Assembly: GCF_002220095.1 (NCBI RefSeq)
Contig: NZ_CP022372.1
Coordinates: 3,568,501 to 3,632,500, forward strand
Direction: 5' to 3'
Length of the DNA: 64,000 bases
DNA from: Bosea sp. AS-1
Lineage (GTDB): Bacteria > Pseudomonadota > Alphaproteobacteria > Rhizobiales > Beijerinckiaceae
Part shown: positions 54,720 to 63,419 of the stretch, piece by piece
How positions within the stretch are numbered: the first letter of the stretch is position 1
How the letters are laid out: each line of letters starts with the position of its first letter
Made by a program: the position numbers and the translations under genes
The notes under the pieces: model-generated
Told to the model about the DNA's origin: nothing
The model's database searches: none
The model's input: only the letters and a program-made list of their open reading frames with translations

Positions 54720-56018
54720 TCAGTAGATCGGGAAACGCGCCGTCAGCGCAGTGACCTTGGCCTTGACGGCCTCCTCGACGGCGGCGTTGCCCTCTTCGCC
54801 ATTCGCGGCGAGACCGTCGAGCACCTCGGCGATCAGCTCGCCGACCTGCTTGAACTCGGCGATGCCGAAGCCACGCGAGGTCGCCGCCGGGGTGCCAAGA
54901 CGGATGCCGGAGGTGGTCATCGGCTTCTCGGGGTCGAAGGGGATGCCGTTCTTGTTGCAGGTGATGTGGGCGCGGCCGAGCGCTGCTTCCGCAGCCTTGC
55001 CAGTCAGCTTCTTCGAGCGCAGGTCGACCAGCATCAGGTGGTTGTCGGTACCGCCGGTGACAAGATCGAAGCCCTTTGCCTTCAGCGTCTCGGCCAGCGC
55101 CTTGGCGTTGGCGACGACGGCGTGGGCGTAGGTCTTGAACTCCGGCTGCAGCGCCTCATGGAACGAGACCGCCTTGGCAGCGATGACATGCATCAGCGGG
55201 CCGCCCTGGATGCCCGGGAAGATCGCGGAATTGACCTTCTTCGCGATGGCCTCGTCATTGGTCAGGATCATGCCGCCACGTGGGCCGCGCAGGGTCTTGT
55301 GCGTGGTGGTGGTGACGACATGGGCGTGCGGGAACGGCGAAGGATGCGCACCGCCTGCGACGAGACCGGCGAAATGCGCGATATCGACCATGAAATAGGC
55401 GCCGACCTTGTCGGCGATCTCGCGGAAGCGGGCGAAGTCCCAGTGACGGGCATAGGCCGAGCCGCCGGCGACGATGACCTTCGGCTTGTGCTCGACGGCG
55501 AGGCGCTCCATCGCGTCGTAGTCGATCATCTGGTCGACGACGCAGACGCCGTATGAGACCACGTTGAACCACTTGCCGGACTGGTTGACCGGCGCGCCAT
55601 GGGTCAGGTGCCCGCCGGCGGCGAGGTCGAGGCCCATGAAGGTGTCGCCCGGCTGCATCAGCGCCATGAAGACGCCCTGGTTGGCCTGCGAGCCGGAATT
55701 CGGCTGGACGTTGGCATAGGTGCAGCCGAAGAGCCGCGTGGCACGCTCGATGGCGAGCTTCTCGGCGATGTCGACGAACTGGCAGCCGCCATAATAGCGC
55801 CGGCCCGGATAGCCCTCGGCATATTTGTTGGTCATCACCGAGCCCTGCGCCTCGAGCACGGCGCGGGAGACGATGTTCTCGGAGGCGATCAGCTCGATCT
55901 CGTCGCGCTGGCGGCCGAGCTCCAGCTCGATAGCGCGGGCGATCTCGGGATCGGTATCCGCGAGCGAGGCGCCGAAAAAGGAGTTCGAGAGGTGCTTGTC
56001 GCGCGCGGCTTCGCTCAT
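54720..56018 (-). CDS. glyA: Serine hydroxymethyltransferase
   Basis: PLP enzyme that interconverts serine and glycine with folate one-carbon units; 432 residues. [55 protein letters not shown] and the cofactor lysine in [16 protein letters not shown]. First gene of the glyA-nrdR-rib-nusB-thiL run; the promoter lies in the 112 bases before the start. Confidence 0.98.
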   Translation of the reverse strand: MSEAARDKHLSNSFFGASLADTDPEIARAIELELGRQRDEIELIASENIVSRAVLEAQGSVMTNKYAEGYPGRRYYGGCQFVDIAEKLAIERATRLFGCTYANVQPNSGSQANQGVFMALMQPGDTFMGLDLAAGGHLTHGAPVNQSGKWFNVVSYGVCVVDQMIDYDAMERLAVEHKPKVIVAGGSAYARHWDFARFREIADKVGAYFMVDIAHFAGLVAGGAHPSPFPHAHVVTTTTHKTLRGPRGGMILTNDEAIAKKVNSAIFPGIQGGPLMHVIAAKAVSFHEALQPEFKTYAHAVVANAKALAETLKAKGFDLVTGGTDNHLMLVDLRSKKLTGKAAEAALGRAHITCNKNGIPFDPEKPMTTSGIRLGTPAATSRGFGIAEFKQVGELIAEVLDGLAANGEEGNAAVEEAVKAKVTALTARFPIY

Positions 56019-56130
56019 GTCCGGCTCCTGAGATTCGGCGGCCTGCTAAGGCTCGGTCCTGTCGCGGCGTCCCTATCATGAGGACGGAGGCTGTCCAAGC
56101 GATAGATGGCCACAGGGCTGGCTCGCCCGA

Positions 56131-56595
56131 TCAACCGCCTCGCTTGCTCCGGCCCGGCGCCTGCCTCGCACCGGTTGGGCCGCCGGATGGACGATAGACC
56201 AGAGGCCCGCGCGACGATGCTTTCATGAGCGCGCGAAAGCTGGGGCATTCGAGATGGCTCGGCGCCCGGCAATCGGCGACATGGCGCAAGGCATCGCGCA
56301 GCGTCCTCAAGTCGAGGATCTGCCGCTGCAGGTCGTTGGCCTTCGCATGCAGCTGCGCACGAGGAATTTCGGGCTGCCCATTCCGGCCGAACATGCCGGC
56401 GATCTCGACGAGCGAAAAGCCGGCAGCCTTGCCCAAGCCGATCAGCGACAGTTTGAGCAGCACGTCGCCATCGAACTGCCGGCGCAGCCCCCGCCGTCCT
56501 TCGGACCGGATCAGCCCGACCTCCTCATAATAGCGCAGCGTCGAAGGCGGGACCCCTGAGCGCTCCGCGATCTCGCCGATATCCAGAAGCGGCAT
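56131..56595 (-). CDS. MerR-family regulator, divergent to an MFS gene
   Basis: A 154-residue MerR protein: LDIGEIAERSGVPPSTLRYYEEVGLIRSEGRRGLRRQFDGDVLLKLSLIGLGKAAGFSLVEIAGMF, a dimerisation helix, and a C-terminal cysteine pair in DCRAPSHLECPSF (C-x7-C) that could bind a metal or sense a compound. Start ATG 56595. The 68 bases to the MFS gene hold a dyad in a promoter with a 19-base spacer. Confidence 0.9.
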   Translation of the reverse strand: MPLLDIGEIAERSGVPPSTLRYYEEVGLIRSEGRRGLRRQFDGDVLLKLSLIGLGKAAGFSLVEIAGMFGRNGQPEIPRAQLHAKANDLQRQILDLRTLRDALRHVADCRAPSHLECPSFRALMKASSRGPLVYRPSGGPTGARQAPGRSKRGG

Positions 56596-56597
56596 GC

Positions 56598-56628
56598 TTG
56601 ACCTCAAGTTGGCTTGAATTCGTAGGCT
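56598..56628 (+). promoter_or_regulatory. MerR-type promoter with 19-bp spacer and dyad operator
   Basis: TTGACC (-35, 56598-56603) and TAGGCT (-10, 56623-56628) are separated by exactly 19 bases, the long spacer typical of MerR-activated promoters. The spacer contains TCAAG-TTGG-CTTGA, a perfect inverted repeat. The promoter points to the MFS gene, 36 bases downstream. Confidence 0.75.
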
Positions 56629-56663
56629 CTGCCGAACCTGCGATTTCAGCAAGAGGAAAAATC

Positions 56664-57902
56664 ATGGAAAACATTGATACCGAAAGGGAAAGAGCAATCT
56701 GGCGAGACCCGCGCGCCATCGCGTTGTTGATGGCGGCCTCACTCACGACGATGGCGAATGCGACGATCAGCCCGGCCCTGCCCGGGATCGAGCGGCTGTT
56801 CGGCGCCGACCCGAACGCGGCGATGCTGACCCGGTTGCTGGTGCCGGCGCCCTCGCTCGCCGTCGCGATTAGCGCACCGATCATCGGGCTGGTTGCCGAC
56901 CGTCTCGGGCGGCGCATGCTGCTCCTGGCGGGCACGATTCTCTTCGTGCTCTCCGGATGCGCCGGCCTGGTCTTGCCGGACCTGCGGACGATTTTCGCGA
57001 GCCGCCTCGTGCTGGGCCTCGCCGTTGCTCTCATCATGACGGCACAGACCGCCCTGATCGGCGACTATTTCACCGGCCACGCGCGCAACGCGCTGACCGG
57101 CCTGCAGATTTCCGCGCGCAATTTCGGCGGGCTGGTCTTCATCTCGCTCGCGGGCTGGGTCGCCGCCCTTTCGCCTCGCCTGCCCTTTGCCATCTACGGG
57201 CTGGCGATCCTTTTCCTGCCGCTGATGTGGCGCGTCATCATCGACCCCGAGCCCAGATCGTCCGCCGCGGCAGCCATGCCGGGCGAAAGCAACGAGCGCA
57301 GCGGCTCATGGAGCGCCCCGCTTGCCCTGCTGGCGCTCCTCCAAGCCGCGACCAACATGGTCTTCTTTCTCATGCCGACGCAGATATCGTTCTTCCTTGC
57401 CATGCGCGGCTATGCCAGCCCGGCCACGACCGGGGCAATGCTCGGCCTGCTGATGGTCTCGGGGGGCTGCCTCGCCCTGCTCTATCCGCGCATTCAGCGC
57501 GCAGGCGGTTACGCTGGCATCTTCTTCCTGGGCTACGGCTCGATGGCGCTGGGCTTCCTGCTTCTGCCCCTTGCCGGGACGGAACCGCTTCTCTTCCTGG
57601 CCGCGGCTGCGATCGGCGCCGGCTATGCGCTGGTCTCTCCGAGCTTCATCGCACTTGCCTTGAACCTCGCGCCGCCCGCCGCGCGTGGATTGGCCGGCGG
57701 CATCCTGACCGCGTCCGTCTTCATCGGCCAGTTCTGTTCTCCCCTCGCCAGCACGCCGTTGATCGACGGGCATGGCTATCAGGCCCTGTTTCATGGAACT
57801 GCGCTGCTGCTCGCGACCATGGCCCTCGTGGCCGCACTGGCAGGTGCGGCTTCATGGCTGCGGATGCGAGCAGGCGCCGCAGCGCGGGCACACTCCCTTT
57901 GA
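56664..57902 (+). CDS. MFS transporter (multidrug-efflux type) under MerR control
   Basis: A 412-residue twelve-helix MFS protein: SLTTMANATISPALPGIERLFG, then the loop 2-3 signature GLVADRLGRRMLLLAG and ALIMTAQTALIGDYFTG. Likely a small-molecule exporter. AAGAGG before the ATG at 56664. Control by the divergent MerR protein is inferred from the promoter. Confidence 0.9.
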   Translation: MENIDTERERAIWRDPRAIALLMAASLTTMANATISPALPGIERLFGADPNAAMLTRLLVPAPSLAVAISAPIIGLVADRLGRRMLLLAGTILFVLSGCAGLVLPDLRTIFASRLVLGLAVALIMTAQTALIGDYFTGHARNALTGLQISARNFGGLVFISLAGWVAALSPRLPFAIYGLAILFLPLMWRVIIDPEPRSSAAAAMPGESNERSGSWSAPLALLALLQAATNMVFFLMPTQISFFLAMRGYASPATTGAMLGLLMVSGGCLALLYPRIQRAGGYAGIFFLGYGSMALGFLLLPLAGTEPLLFLAAAAIGAGYALVSPSFIALALNLAPPAARGLAGGILTASVFIGQFCSPLASTPLIDGHGYQALFHGTALLLATMALVAALAGAASWLRMRAGAAARAHSL

Positions 57903-58233
57903 CGGCAGCCCAGGACGCTTCGGTTCCAGTTCGGCGCTCATCACGAGAGCCGAACTGGAACCGGGACCAGCGGTCGGCAGACAAGGCACGCGATCGTGAT
58001 CCCGTCATTTTGCAGGGCAATATCGACCCTGATCGAGACGAAAGCGCGATTGGGCAAACCGTCGGAATCATGGGCGTTTTCTCGGCACCAAGCGCAAAGC
58101 AAGCGCGGCTTATCCCGCAATCTTAGCCGAATATCGCTCAAAAGCTCCCGCAGCGTCATCTTGTGCGTCGCAACATAAGCCCATATCTTTCGCTTGCCGA
58201 AGCACCTCCCTCAGACTTCGAAAGGAGAGATTC
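57903..58233. other. Intergenic region with one doubtful minus-strand ORF
   Basis: A 331-base gap after the MFS gene. It holds the doubtful 72-residue CxxC ORF at 57941-58159 (minus), listed separately, and the promoter region for the acidic 42-residue gene. No terminator was seen after the MFS gene. Confidence 0.4.
57941..58159 (-). CDS. Doubtful small CxxC...CxxC protein (72 aa)
   Basis: A 72-residue ORF: MTLRELLSDIRLRLRDKPRL, then LLCAWCRENAHD and IACLVCRPLVPVPVRLS, with cysteines spaced C-x2-C-x32-C-x2-C, suggestive of a zinc-binding fold. The sequence between alternates strand-like hydrophobics. Against it: no clear ribosome site and mixed codon use. Converges with the MFS gene. Confidence 0.3.
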   Translation of the reverse strand: MTLRELLSDIRLRLRDKPRLLCAWCRENAHDSDGLPNRAFVSIRVDIALQNDGITIACLVCRPLVPVPVRLS

Positions 58234-58362
58234 ATGCTCGAACGGCACGACTGCGACTACGCCTCCGAGGCCGAACTCGGTCACGAGGACGAATGCGAGG
58301 CCCAGCAGGACGATACCGAATCGTTCTCGCCTCGCGACTACCAGCAGGGCTTCTGGAGCTAG
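58234..58362 (+). CDS. Small acidic protein (42 aa)
   Basis: A 42-residue strongly acidic protein, MLERHDCDYASEAELGHEDE, then CEAQQDDTESFSPRDYQQGF and WS. AAAGGAGAG lies four to seven bases before the ATG, one of the best ribosome sites in the window. No membrane helix or known family. The opposite strand is open too (74 codons) but has no ribosome site. Confidence 0.45.
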   Translation: MLERHDCDYASEAELGHEDECEAQQDDTESFSPRDYQQGFWS

Positions 58363-58555
58363 GCGCTCCGTCAGGACCACGCGGAGGGCTCAGGCAGCCC
58401 TCCGCGCTACAACCCGAGAAGCAAGTTGCGCCGGCAGGCCAAACCGGCCCACACCACGATCACACCATTCGCCGCTCCGAACCTCCCTCCGCATGACGGC
58501 GGTGCCTGTCATGTGGAAGGTCGCGACATTGCGTTCGGAGCCGGAGCTTCAAACG

Positions 58556-58585
58556 AAAAACCCGCCGATGGCTCGGCGGGTTTTT
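58556..58585. terminator. Bidirectional rho-independent terminator, 3' of the L,D-transpeptidase
   Basis: CCCGCCGA / TGGC loop / TCGGCGGG with A5 on the left and T5 on the right, 38 bases after the transpeptidase stop. Confidence 0.9.
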
Positions 58586-58623
58586 CTTGGATTCCGATTT
58601 TGCCGGAACCTGATCGTCAAGCG

Positions 58624-59868
58624 TCAGATGTCGTTTTCGCCCTGGAGCGCGGCGACCGGCGCAGGCCCGAGGCCGTCCTTATTGTAGATGTCGTCGCGAA
58701 ACTGCACGCCGCCATCCGGGGTCGCCCAGGCAGTGACATAGACCCAGTAGCACGGCACCGGATCGGCAATGCGGGCGTTGACGCGCTGGCCGGAAGCGAT
58801 GACCTCGTCGATCTTGGAACGATCCCAGCCGGGGGTGTTCTTCAAGAGCCAGGCGACGTAGTCGCGCACGTTCTGGACGCGCATGCAGCCCGAGGAGACG
58901 AAGCGGTAGTCGTCGCCGAAGATGCCTTTGGCCGGCGTGTCATGCATATAGACGCCGTAGGGGCTCGGGATGTTGATGCGCACGAAGCCCAGCGAGTTGA
59001 AGTCGCCGCCCGGATCCTGCCGGAAGGTGTAGCGCGTCGCCTCGTCCGAGTTCCAGTTGACCTGCGAGGGTGCGATCTCGCCGCCGCTGGGCGAAATGAT
59101 GCGGATCTTGTTCTCGGTGAGGTAGTTCGGCTCCTTCCTCATCTTCGGGATGAGGTCCTTCTTGATGATCGAAGCGGGAACCGTCCAGGTCGGGTTGAAA
59201 TTGACTTCCGGAATCTTGGTCTGCAGCAGCGGCGACTGACGGTCGATCTTGCCGACGCCGGCAGCATGACGGGTCGCGACATGGCCGTTCTCGACCGTCT
59301 CGACCATCGCGGCCGGGATATTTGCGACGACGTAGCGGTTGCCGAGATTGCCGGACCAGGTGCGCAGGCGCACGACATTGGTCTCGAGCTGACGGATGCG
59401 GCGCTCGATCGGGACGTTGAGGGCAACGACCGTAGCGCGATTGATCGAACCGGTCGTCGACAGACCGACACGGGCCTGGAACTGGCGCACGGCCGCCTCG
59501 ACATAGGAATCGTAGACGTTGCTCTCGCCGGCCTTCTGCACGAGATCGCCGGTGATCGCGAGGCGCTGACGCAGCGCCGCGACAGCCGGTCCCCTTGCGC
59601 CGAGACCCATGCGGTCAGGCAACTGCACAGGCTGCCAGCCGCCGCGCGACGCGAGATCGCGATAGGCCGCGATGGCCTGCTCGGTTGCCTGCAAGGTTTC
59701 GGGCGACAGCATCGGCGTCGAAGAGCGCAACACGGCATTGCGCGGGCCGGCATCGTAGTTCTGAAGCCATTCGGCCTGCTGCGCGAACGCCGGGGCCGCT
59801 GCGACCGAAGCGGCACCCGAAAGCAGCGCCAGCACGGTTTCGCGGCGTGTCAGGCTCAGTTGCGACAT
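58624..59868 (-). CDS. ldtP: L,D-transpeptidase (YcbB/LdtP type)
   Basis: Peptidoglycan cross-linking or modifying enzyme in the periplasm, 414 residues. The N-terminus MSQLSLTRRETVLALLSGAA, then VAAAPAFA, is a signal with a twin-arginine-like start. A peptidoglycan-binding region (ALRQRLAITGDLV...VRQFQARVGLSTTGSINRATVVALNV) precedes the YkuD catalytic domain, with His in YMHDTPAKGIFG and Cys in SSGCMRV. Start 59868 is favoured by a GAGGGAAG site. It is next to ldtR, whose Liberibacter counterpart controls ldtP. Confidence 0.93.
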   Translation of the reverse strand: MSQLSLTRRETVLALLSGAASVAAAPAFAQQAEWLQNYDAGPRNAVLRSSTPMLSPETLQATEQAIAAYRDLASRGGWQPVQLPDRMGLGARGPAVAALRQRLAITGDLVQKAGESNVYDSYVEAAVRQFQARVGLSTTGSINRATVVALNVPIERRIRQLETNVVRLRTWSGNLGNRYVVANIPAAMVETVENGHVATRHAAGVGKIDRQSPLLQTKIPEVNFNPTWTVPASIIKKDLIPKMRKEPNYLTENKIRIISPSGGEIAPSQVNWNSDEATRYTFRQDPGGDFNSLGFVRINIPSPYGVYMHDTPAKGIFGDDYRFVSSGCMRVQNVRDYVAWLLKNTPGWDRSKIDEVIASGQRVNARIADPVPCYWVYVTAWATPDGGVQFRDDIYNKDGLGPAPVAALQGENDI

Positions 59869-60025
59869 CTCTTCCCTCTTCAACTTCATCCGAACGCGGA
59901 CGACCGGCATAAAAATGCCGCCGGCAGGAGCGGCAGCGCAGCGGGTCGGCTCCCATGCCGGCGACGGTGTCGTATCACAGTTAAGGAGGTGTGATGAGAG
60001 CGGCGAATTTAGGGCATGACCCAGT

Positions 60026-60048
60026 TTTGCTGCATGCATGGCAGCAAA
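60026..60048. promoter_or_regulatory. 23-bp inverted repeat upstream of ldtP, LdtR operator candidate
   Basis: Perfect eight-base arms TTTGCTGC / GCAGCAAA around ATGCATG. It lies 158 bases before the ldtP start and 104 bases after the ldtR stop. The ldtR terminator sits between this repeat and ldtR. Confidence 0.6.
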
Positions 60049-60085
60049 GTCACACTTTTCGGCGAGGGTCGCCTGTCCACGCCGT

Positions 60086-60122
60086 GAAAAGAGCCCGGGC
60101 GGCCGGAGCAATCCGGCCGCCC
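60086..60122 (-). terminator. Rho-independent terminator of ldtR
   Basis: Eleven-base perfect arms GGGCGGCCGGA / TCCGGCCGCCC around a four-base loop, followed on the minus strand by GGGCTC and T4, 30 bases after the ldtR stop. Confidence 0.8.
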
Positions 60123-60151
60123 CGCGGGCGAGATCGCGAGAAAACGACGCT

Positions 60152-60664
60152 TCAGAGCTTGTAGCGGATCTGATCGGTCCAGAAGCGCTCCAGCCGCAGC
60201 AGCGCATTGTTCATGCGCTCGAAGTCATCCGCTGCGATGCCGCCGATCTGCTCGACCGTGCGAACATGCTTGTCGTACACGCCCTTCACGATGTCGTGTA
60301 CTTCGGAGCCCTTCTCCGTCAGGCTGATGCGCACCGAGCGGCGATCGATCCGCGAGCGGGCGTGATGGAGATAGCCGAGCTCGACCAGCTTCTTGACGTT
60401 GTAGGAGACGTTCGAGCCGAGATAGTAGCCGCGGGTGCGCAGTTCGCTCGCCGACAGCTCGGCGTCGCCGATATTGTAGAGAAGCAGAGCCTGCACGCTG
60501 TTGACGTCGTCGCGGCCGCGGCGCTCGAACTCATCCTTGATGACATCGAGAAGCCGGCGATGCAGCCGCTCCACCAGGGTCAGCGACTCAAGATAAAGAG
60601 GCTTCACGTTCAGTTCCGCCTCGTTGTTCTTGGCAACCTCGGAAGTCTTGACGCTCGCTTTCAT
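60152..60664 (-). CDS. ldtR: MarR-family regulator LdtR
   Basis: A 170-residue winged-helix MarR protein. SLTLVERLHRRLLDVIKDEFERRGRDDVNSVQALLLYNIGDAELSASELRTRGYYLGSNVSYNVKKLVELGYLHHARSRIDRRSVRISLTEKG is the full DNA-binding domain and matches LdtR, the regulator of L,D-transpeptidase genes in Hyphomicrobiales. Next gene downstream is ldtP; a 23-bp inverted repeat lies between. Start ATG 60664; other targets are likely elsewhere. Confidence 0.92.
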   Translation of the reverse strand: MKASVKTSEVAKNNEAELNVKPLYLESLTLVERLHRRLLDVIKDEFERRGRDDVNSVQALLLYNIGDAELSASELRTRGYYLGSNVSYNVKKLVELGYLHHARSRIDRRSVRISLTEKGSEVHDIVKGVYDKHVRTVEQIGGIAADDFERMNNALLRLERFWTDQIRYKL

Positions 60665-60995
60665 CGTATATCCCGCCTGTTGTGTGTCGGCCGGAATTTG
60701 TCTTCCGGTCCGCTTCTGAAAAACACCATAAGCCTGCCCGGATGAAAACGAGTTTAAATATCAGGATGAATCAGAGATTTACCCCTTTGGGTGAATCGTA
60801 CGTGAAGCCAGAAAGGCTTAAGCTAAAGCGATTCTTACCATGACTCGCCGCAATCGAGCGGCCGTGCGGAGGCTGCGGCACCCGCTTGCAACAAGCCGCC
60901 CGCTCGGTGCCCGGACTGAAATCCCAGCCTCATCGAGACGCCGCTGAGCGGCTCCTCGGGATAAGGGTCCGCACCGTAAGACGGCTGGTGCGGAG
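60665..60995. other. ldtR upstream region
   Basis: A 331-base gap. No good ORF. It is AT-richer near ldtR and has an imperfect inverted repeat TTTACCC-CTTT-GGGTGAA at 60779-60796, a possible regulator site for ldtR itself. A small GC hairpin near 60950 lacks a T run and is not called a terminator. Confidence 0.35.
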
Positions 60996-61436
60996 CTATT
61001 CCGCCTCGTTCTCGGCGGCCCAAGTGACGAGGAAGTAGACCGCCATCAACGCCACATAGATTCCGACCATCCAGGTCGTCAGCGGAACGAAGCGCGGGAA
61101 GAAGAAGCTGAGCAGCAGATGGCTGAGCGTGGCGAGCAGCCAGAGCACGCCGCCCCAGGTCGAGGTGAGCCAGAGTCCCACAGCGGCGACAAGGTCGATC
61201 ACCGCGAAATAGACGATGATCGCCTGGAAGCTGAGCAGGCGATTCTCGAAGGGCGGCTGGGCGTCGGCCGCGACGCCGAAGATCACCATCCAGGCCATCA
61301 ACCCCTTCGCCAGCCAGAAGACCGAGAGCAGGCGCAGGAACCAGACGAGCACGAGCCGCCAGCGGGCCGACGCCTTCTTGCCGGCCTGTCCCGCCTGCTC
61401 CCCACGCAACGCCTCACCGTCACCGCCCAGACCCAA
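60996..61436 (-). CDS. Four-helix membrane protein (DUF6163-like)
   Basis: A 146-residue integral membrane protein. Helices about 25-52, 65-90, 95-115 and 118-140, including LVLVWFLRLLSVFWLAKGLMAWMVIFGV and FAVIDLVAAVGLWLTSTWGGVLWLLATLSHLLL. Assignment to DUF6163 is from memory and tentative. It starts with a TTG at 61436, three bases after the stop of the upstream gene, with a GGAGGG site, so coupled translation is likely. Confidence 0.75.
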   Translation of the reverse strand: MGLGGDGEALRGEQAGQAGKKASARWRLVLVWFLRLLSVFWLAKGLMAWMVIFGVAADAQPPFENRLLSFQAIIVYFAVIDLVAAVGLWLTSTWGGVLWLLATLSHLLLSFFFPRFVPLTTWMVGIYVALMAVYFLVTWAAENEAE

Positions 61437-61438
61437 GC

Positions 61439-62494
61439 TCAGCCCTCCAGCTTCAGCTCGGCGGCACCGAGCGGAGCGAAATAGGCGGCGATTGCGGCGG
61501 GCTCGACGGCTTCCAGCCGGTCGGGCTGCCAGCGCGGCGCCTGGTCCTTGTCGATCACGACGGCGCGAACACCCTCATAGAAGTCGTGGCCATGGGCGAT
61601 CCGCGAGACGACGCGGAATTCGGTGCGCATCGCCTCGGCGAAATCGAGGTCCTTGCCGCGACGCATCTGCTCATGGGCGATGGCGACGCTGGTCGGGGAT
61701 TTGGTGGCAAGGGTCTGGACGAGTTTGCCGGCAAAGGCACTGCCACGCGCGGCCAGGGCGTTCAGCCGCTCGATGACGGCCAGCGGCGAAGCTGCCCCGA
61801 AGGCATCGGCGATCGCCGCAGACTCCGCCTGCAGCGGGCCGGGCGGCCGCGCGATGGTGAAGCCGGCGAGAATGTCGTCGAGCGCGGCGCGGCTGGTCAG
61901 CGCGTCGGCAAGTTCGGCCATCCGGTCGCTGGGGACACCATGGGTGGCGAGCCCGACCGAGAGCGCGTCGGCAGCGCCCATCCGCTCGCCGGTCAAAGCG
62001 AGGAAATTGCCGAAGGCTCCGGGCAGGCGCGGCAACGCCCAGGTCGCGCCGACATCCGGGAAGAAGCCGATTCCGACCTCCGGCATGGCGAAGAGATAGC
62101 GATCGCCGGCGATGCGGTGGCTGCCATGCAGCGAGATGCCGACTCCGCCGCCCATGACGATGCCGTCGACCAGCGCGACATAGGGCTTGGGATAAGTCTT
62201 GATGCGGTGGTTGAGGATGTACTCCTCGCCCCAGAAGGCGAGCATCTCGTCATAGCGGCCGGCCTTGCCGCAATCGTGCAGCCAGCGGATGTCACCACCG
62301 GCTGAAAAGGCCTTCTCGCTCGTGCTGAGGACGACGACGCGCGTCACCTGCGGGTCGTTTTCCCATGCGTCGAGCGCGCGCGCCAGTTCGCGAACCATGC
62401 CGAGGCTCAAGGCATTGAGCGCCTTCGGTCGATTGAGGATGACGACGCCGGCCGCGCCGCGGATCTCGCAGATGATGTCCTGGTCCCGCGTCAT
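61439..62494 (-). CDS. Enoyl-CoA hydratase/3-hydroxyisobutyryl-CoA hydrolase family protein
   Basis: A 351-residue ECH2-type crotonase protein, probably a 3-hydroxyisobutyryl-CoA hydrolase of valine breakdown. GAAGVVILNRPKALNALSLGMV, SEKAFSAGGDIRWLHD, VDGIVMGGGVGISLHGSHRIAGDRYLFAMPEVGIGFFPDVGATWALPRLPG and the C-terminal FYEGVRAVVIDKDQAPRWQPD (the family's extra FxEGVRA...DK...PxW) are all seen. The last motif separates it from ordinary hydratases. Confidence 0.93.
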   Translation of the reverse strand: MTRDQDIICEIRGAAGVVILNRPKALNALSLGMVRELARALDAWENDPQVTRVVVLSTSEKAFSAGGDIRWLHDCGKAGRYDEMLAFWGEEYILNHRIKTYPKPYVALVDGIVMGGGVGISLHGSHRIAGDRYLFAMPEVGIGFFPDVGATWALPRLPGAFGNFLALTGERMGAADALSVGLATHGVPSDRMAELADALTSRAALDDILAGFTIARPPGPLQAESAAIADAFGAASPLAVIERLNALAARGSAFAGKLVQTLATKSPTSVAIAHEQMRRGKDLDFAEAMRTEFRVVSRIAHGHDFYEGVRAVVIDKDQAPRWQPDRLEAVEPAAIAAYFAPLGAAELKLEG

Positions 62495-62728
62495 GGCCCG
62501 CTCCGGTTGCGATGGGCTGCGGTTCTGGAAGGCGGGGCCGGGCTTGTCAACGCGAGCGACAGTGCGTTCGTGCAGATGCCGGTTTTGGGCGGTGAGCGAA
62601 GAACTGTCGTGTCTTCACCCCCGGCCATCGCCTTATCTCCTATTCGGCACCGCCTGCACGGCCGGCTCCAAAATCCTTGTGAAACGCACGAATTTGCGCT
62701 CATCTATCAAGGCGTTGGAGACGATGAT

Positions 62729-63202
62729 GTGATTGGCTACGCTCGCCTGCTTTGGGCCGTCGCAGTGTTTTTCTGCGCCATTTCTTCCGCGTCAGCGCAA
62801 ACTGCCCATTCGACTCCATTAGCCGGACCGAAAGGGACAAAGCTCGAAGATATCGAAGCGATCCTAACCGAGTTCATCGACGATGTTTCGGCTCGGAAAT
62901 TCGAGGAGGCAGCTCGATCCATGAGCGTTCTCGGAAATCCTTACGATGGAGACCAATTCAAGAAAACGATATTGGGGCTCGATATCATCGGAAAACCATT
63001 TTATTTTGAAAAGATTATCGACAAATCATACGGAAAGACGGGCAAAGATATCATCTTCAAGATTGCGACAGACAATAACATTTACTTCTTTCGCTTTATT
63101 CTTCATCAGAGAACTGAGGATAACTGGATCGTAACTTGGCTGGCTATCCAGTCAGAGATGCAAGCCCCTCTTCCCAGAGTCTGGAGCTATATGAATCCCT
63201 AG
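62729..63202 (+). CDS. Secreted hypothetical protein of AT-richer composition
   Basis: A 157-residue protein. A GTG at 62729 with GGAG nine bases before gives a signal peptide (GYARLLWAVAVFFCAISSAS, cleavage near ASA-QT). The mature part has KGTKLEDIEAILTEFIDDV and a compact region rich in Lys, Ile and Phe (LGLDIIGKPFYFEKIID, NIYFFRFILHQRTEDNWIVTWL). Many A/T third positions set it apart from all neighbours, suggesting transfer. No family recognised. Start earlier is possible but less signal-like. Confidence 0.6.
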   Translation: MIGYARLLWAVAVFFCAISSASAQTAHSTPLAGPKGTKLEDIEAILTEFIDDVSARKFEEAARSMSVLGNPYDGDQFKKTILGLDIIGKPFYFEKIIDKSYGKTGKDIIFKIATDNNIYFFRFILHQRTEDNWIVTWLAIQSEMQAPLPRVWSYMNP

Positions 63203-63419
63203 TTCCCCACCGTCTCGTCATCTTCGACGTGAAACGAGACCAGAAGGCCCTGCCACTGCTCCGATTGGGAGCGCCGGCTCGGTTCGGACGTCGTCTCTTG
63301 AATGCCGCGACCATGCGCCTCTGTTTTGGAATCGTTCCGATGTGATATGAAGCCGGCATGTCGCCGCCGCCCCCTGCCCCCTTCGGGCGTGCCACGACGT
63401 CGTCATTTGAGGCATTGCC

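Noticed and set aside
58156..58380. Minus-strand 74-codon hydrophobic frame opposite the acidic mini-gene
   Set aside because: No ribosome site before its start; the plus-strand frame has a strong one. Hydrophobicity is expected opposite an acidic coding sequence.
60835..61023. Minus-strand 62-codon frame between ldtR and the membrane protein
   Set aside because: TTG start without ribosome site, low-complexity Ala/Gly/Arg product, partly overlapping the membrane protein gene.
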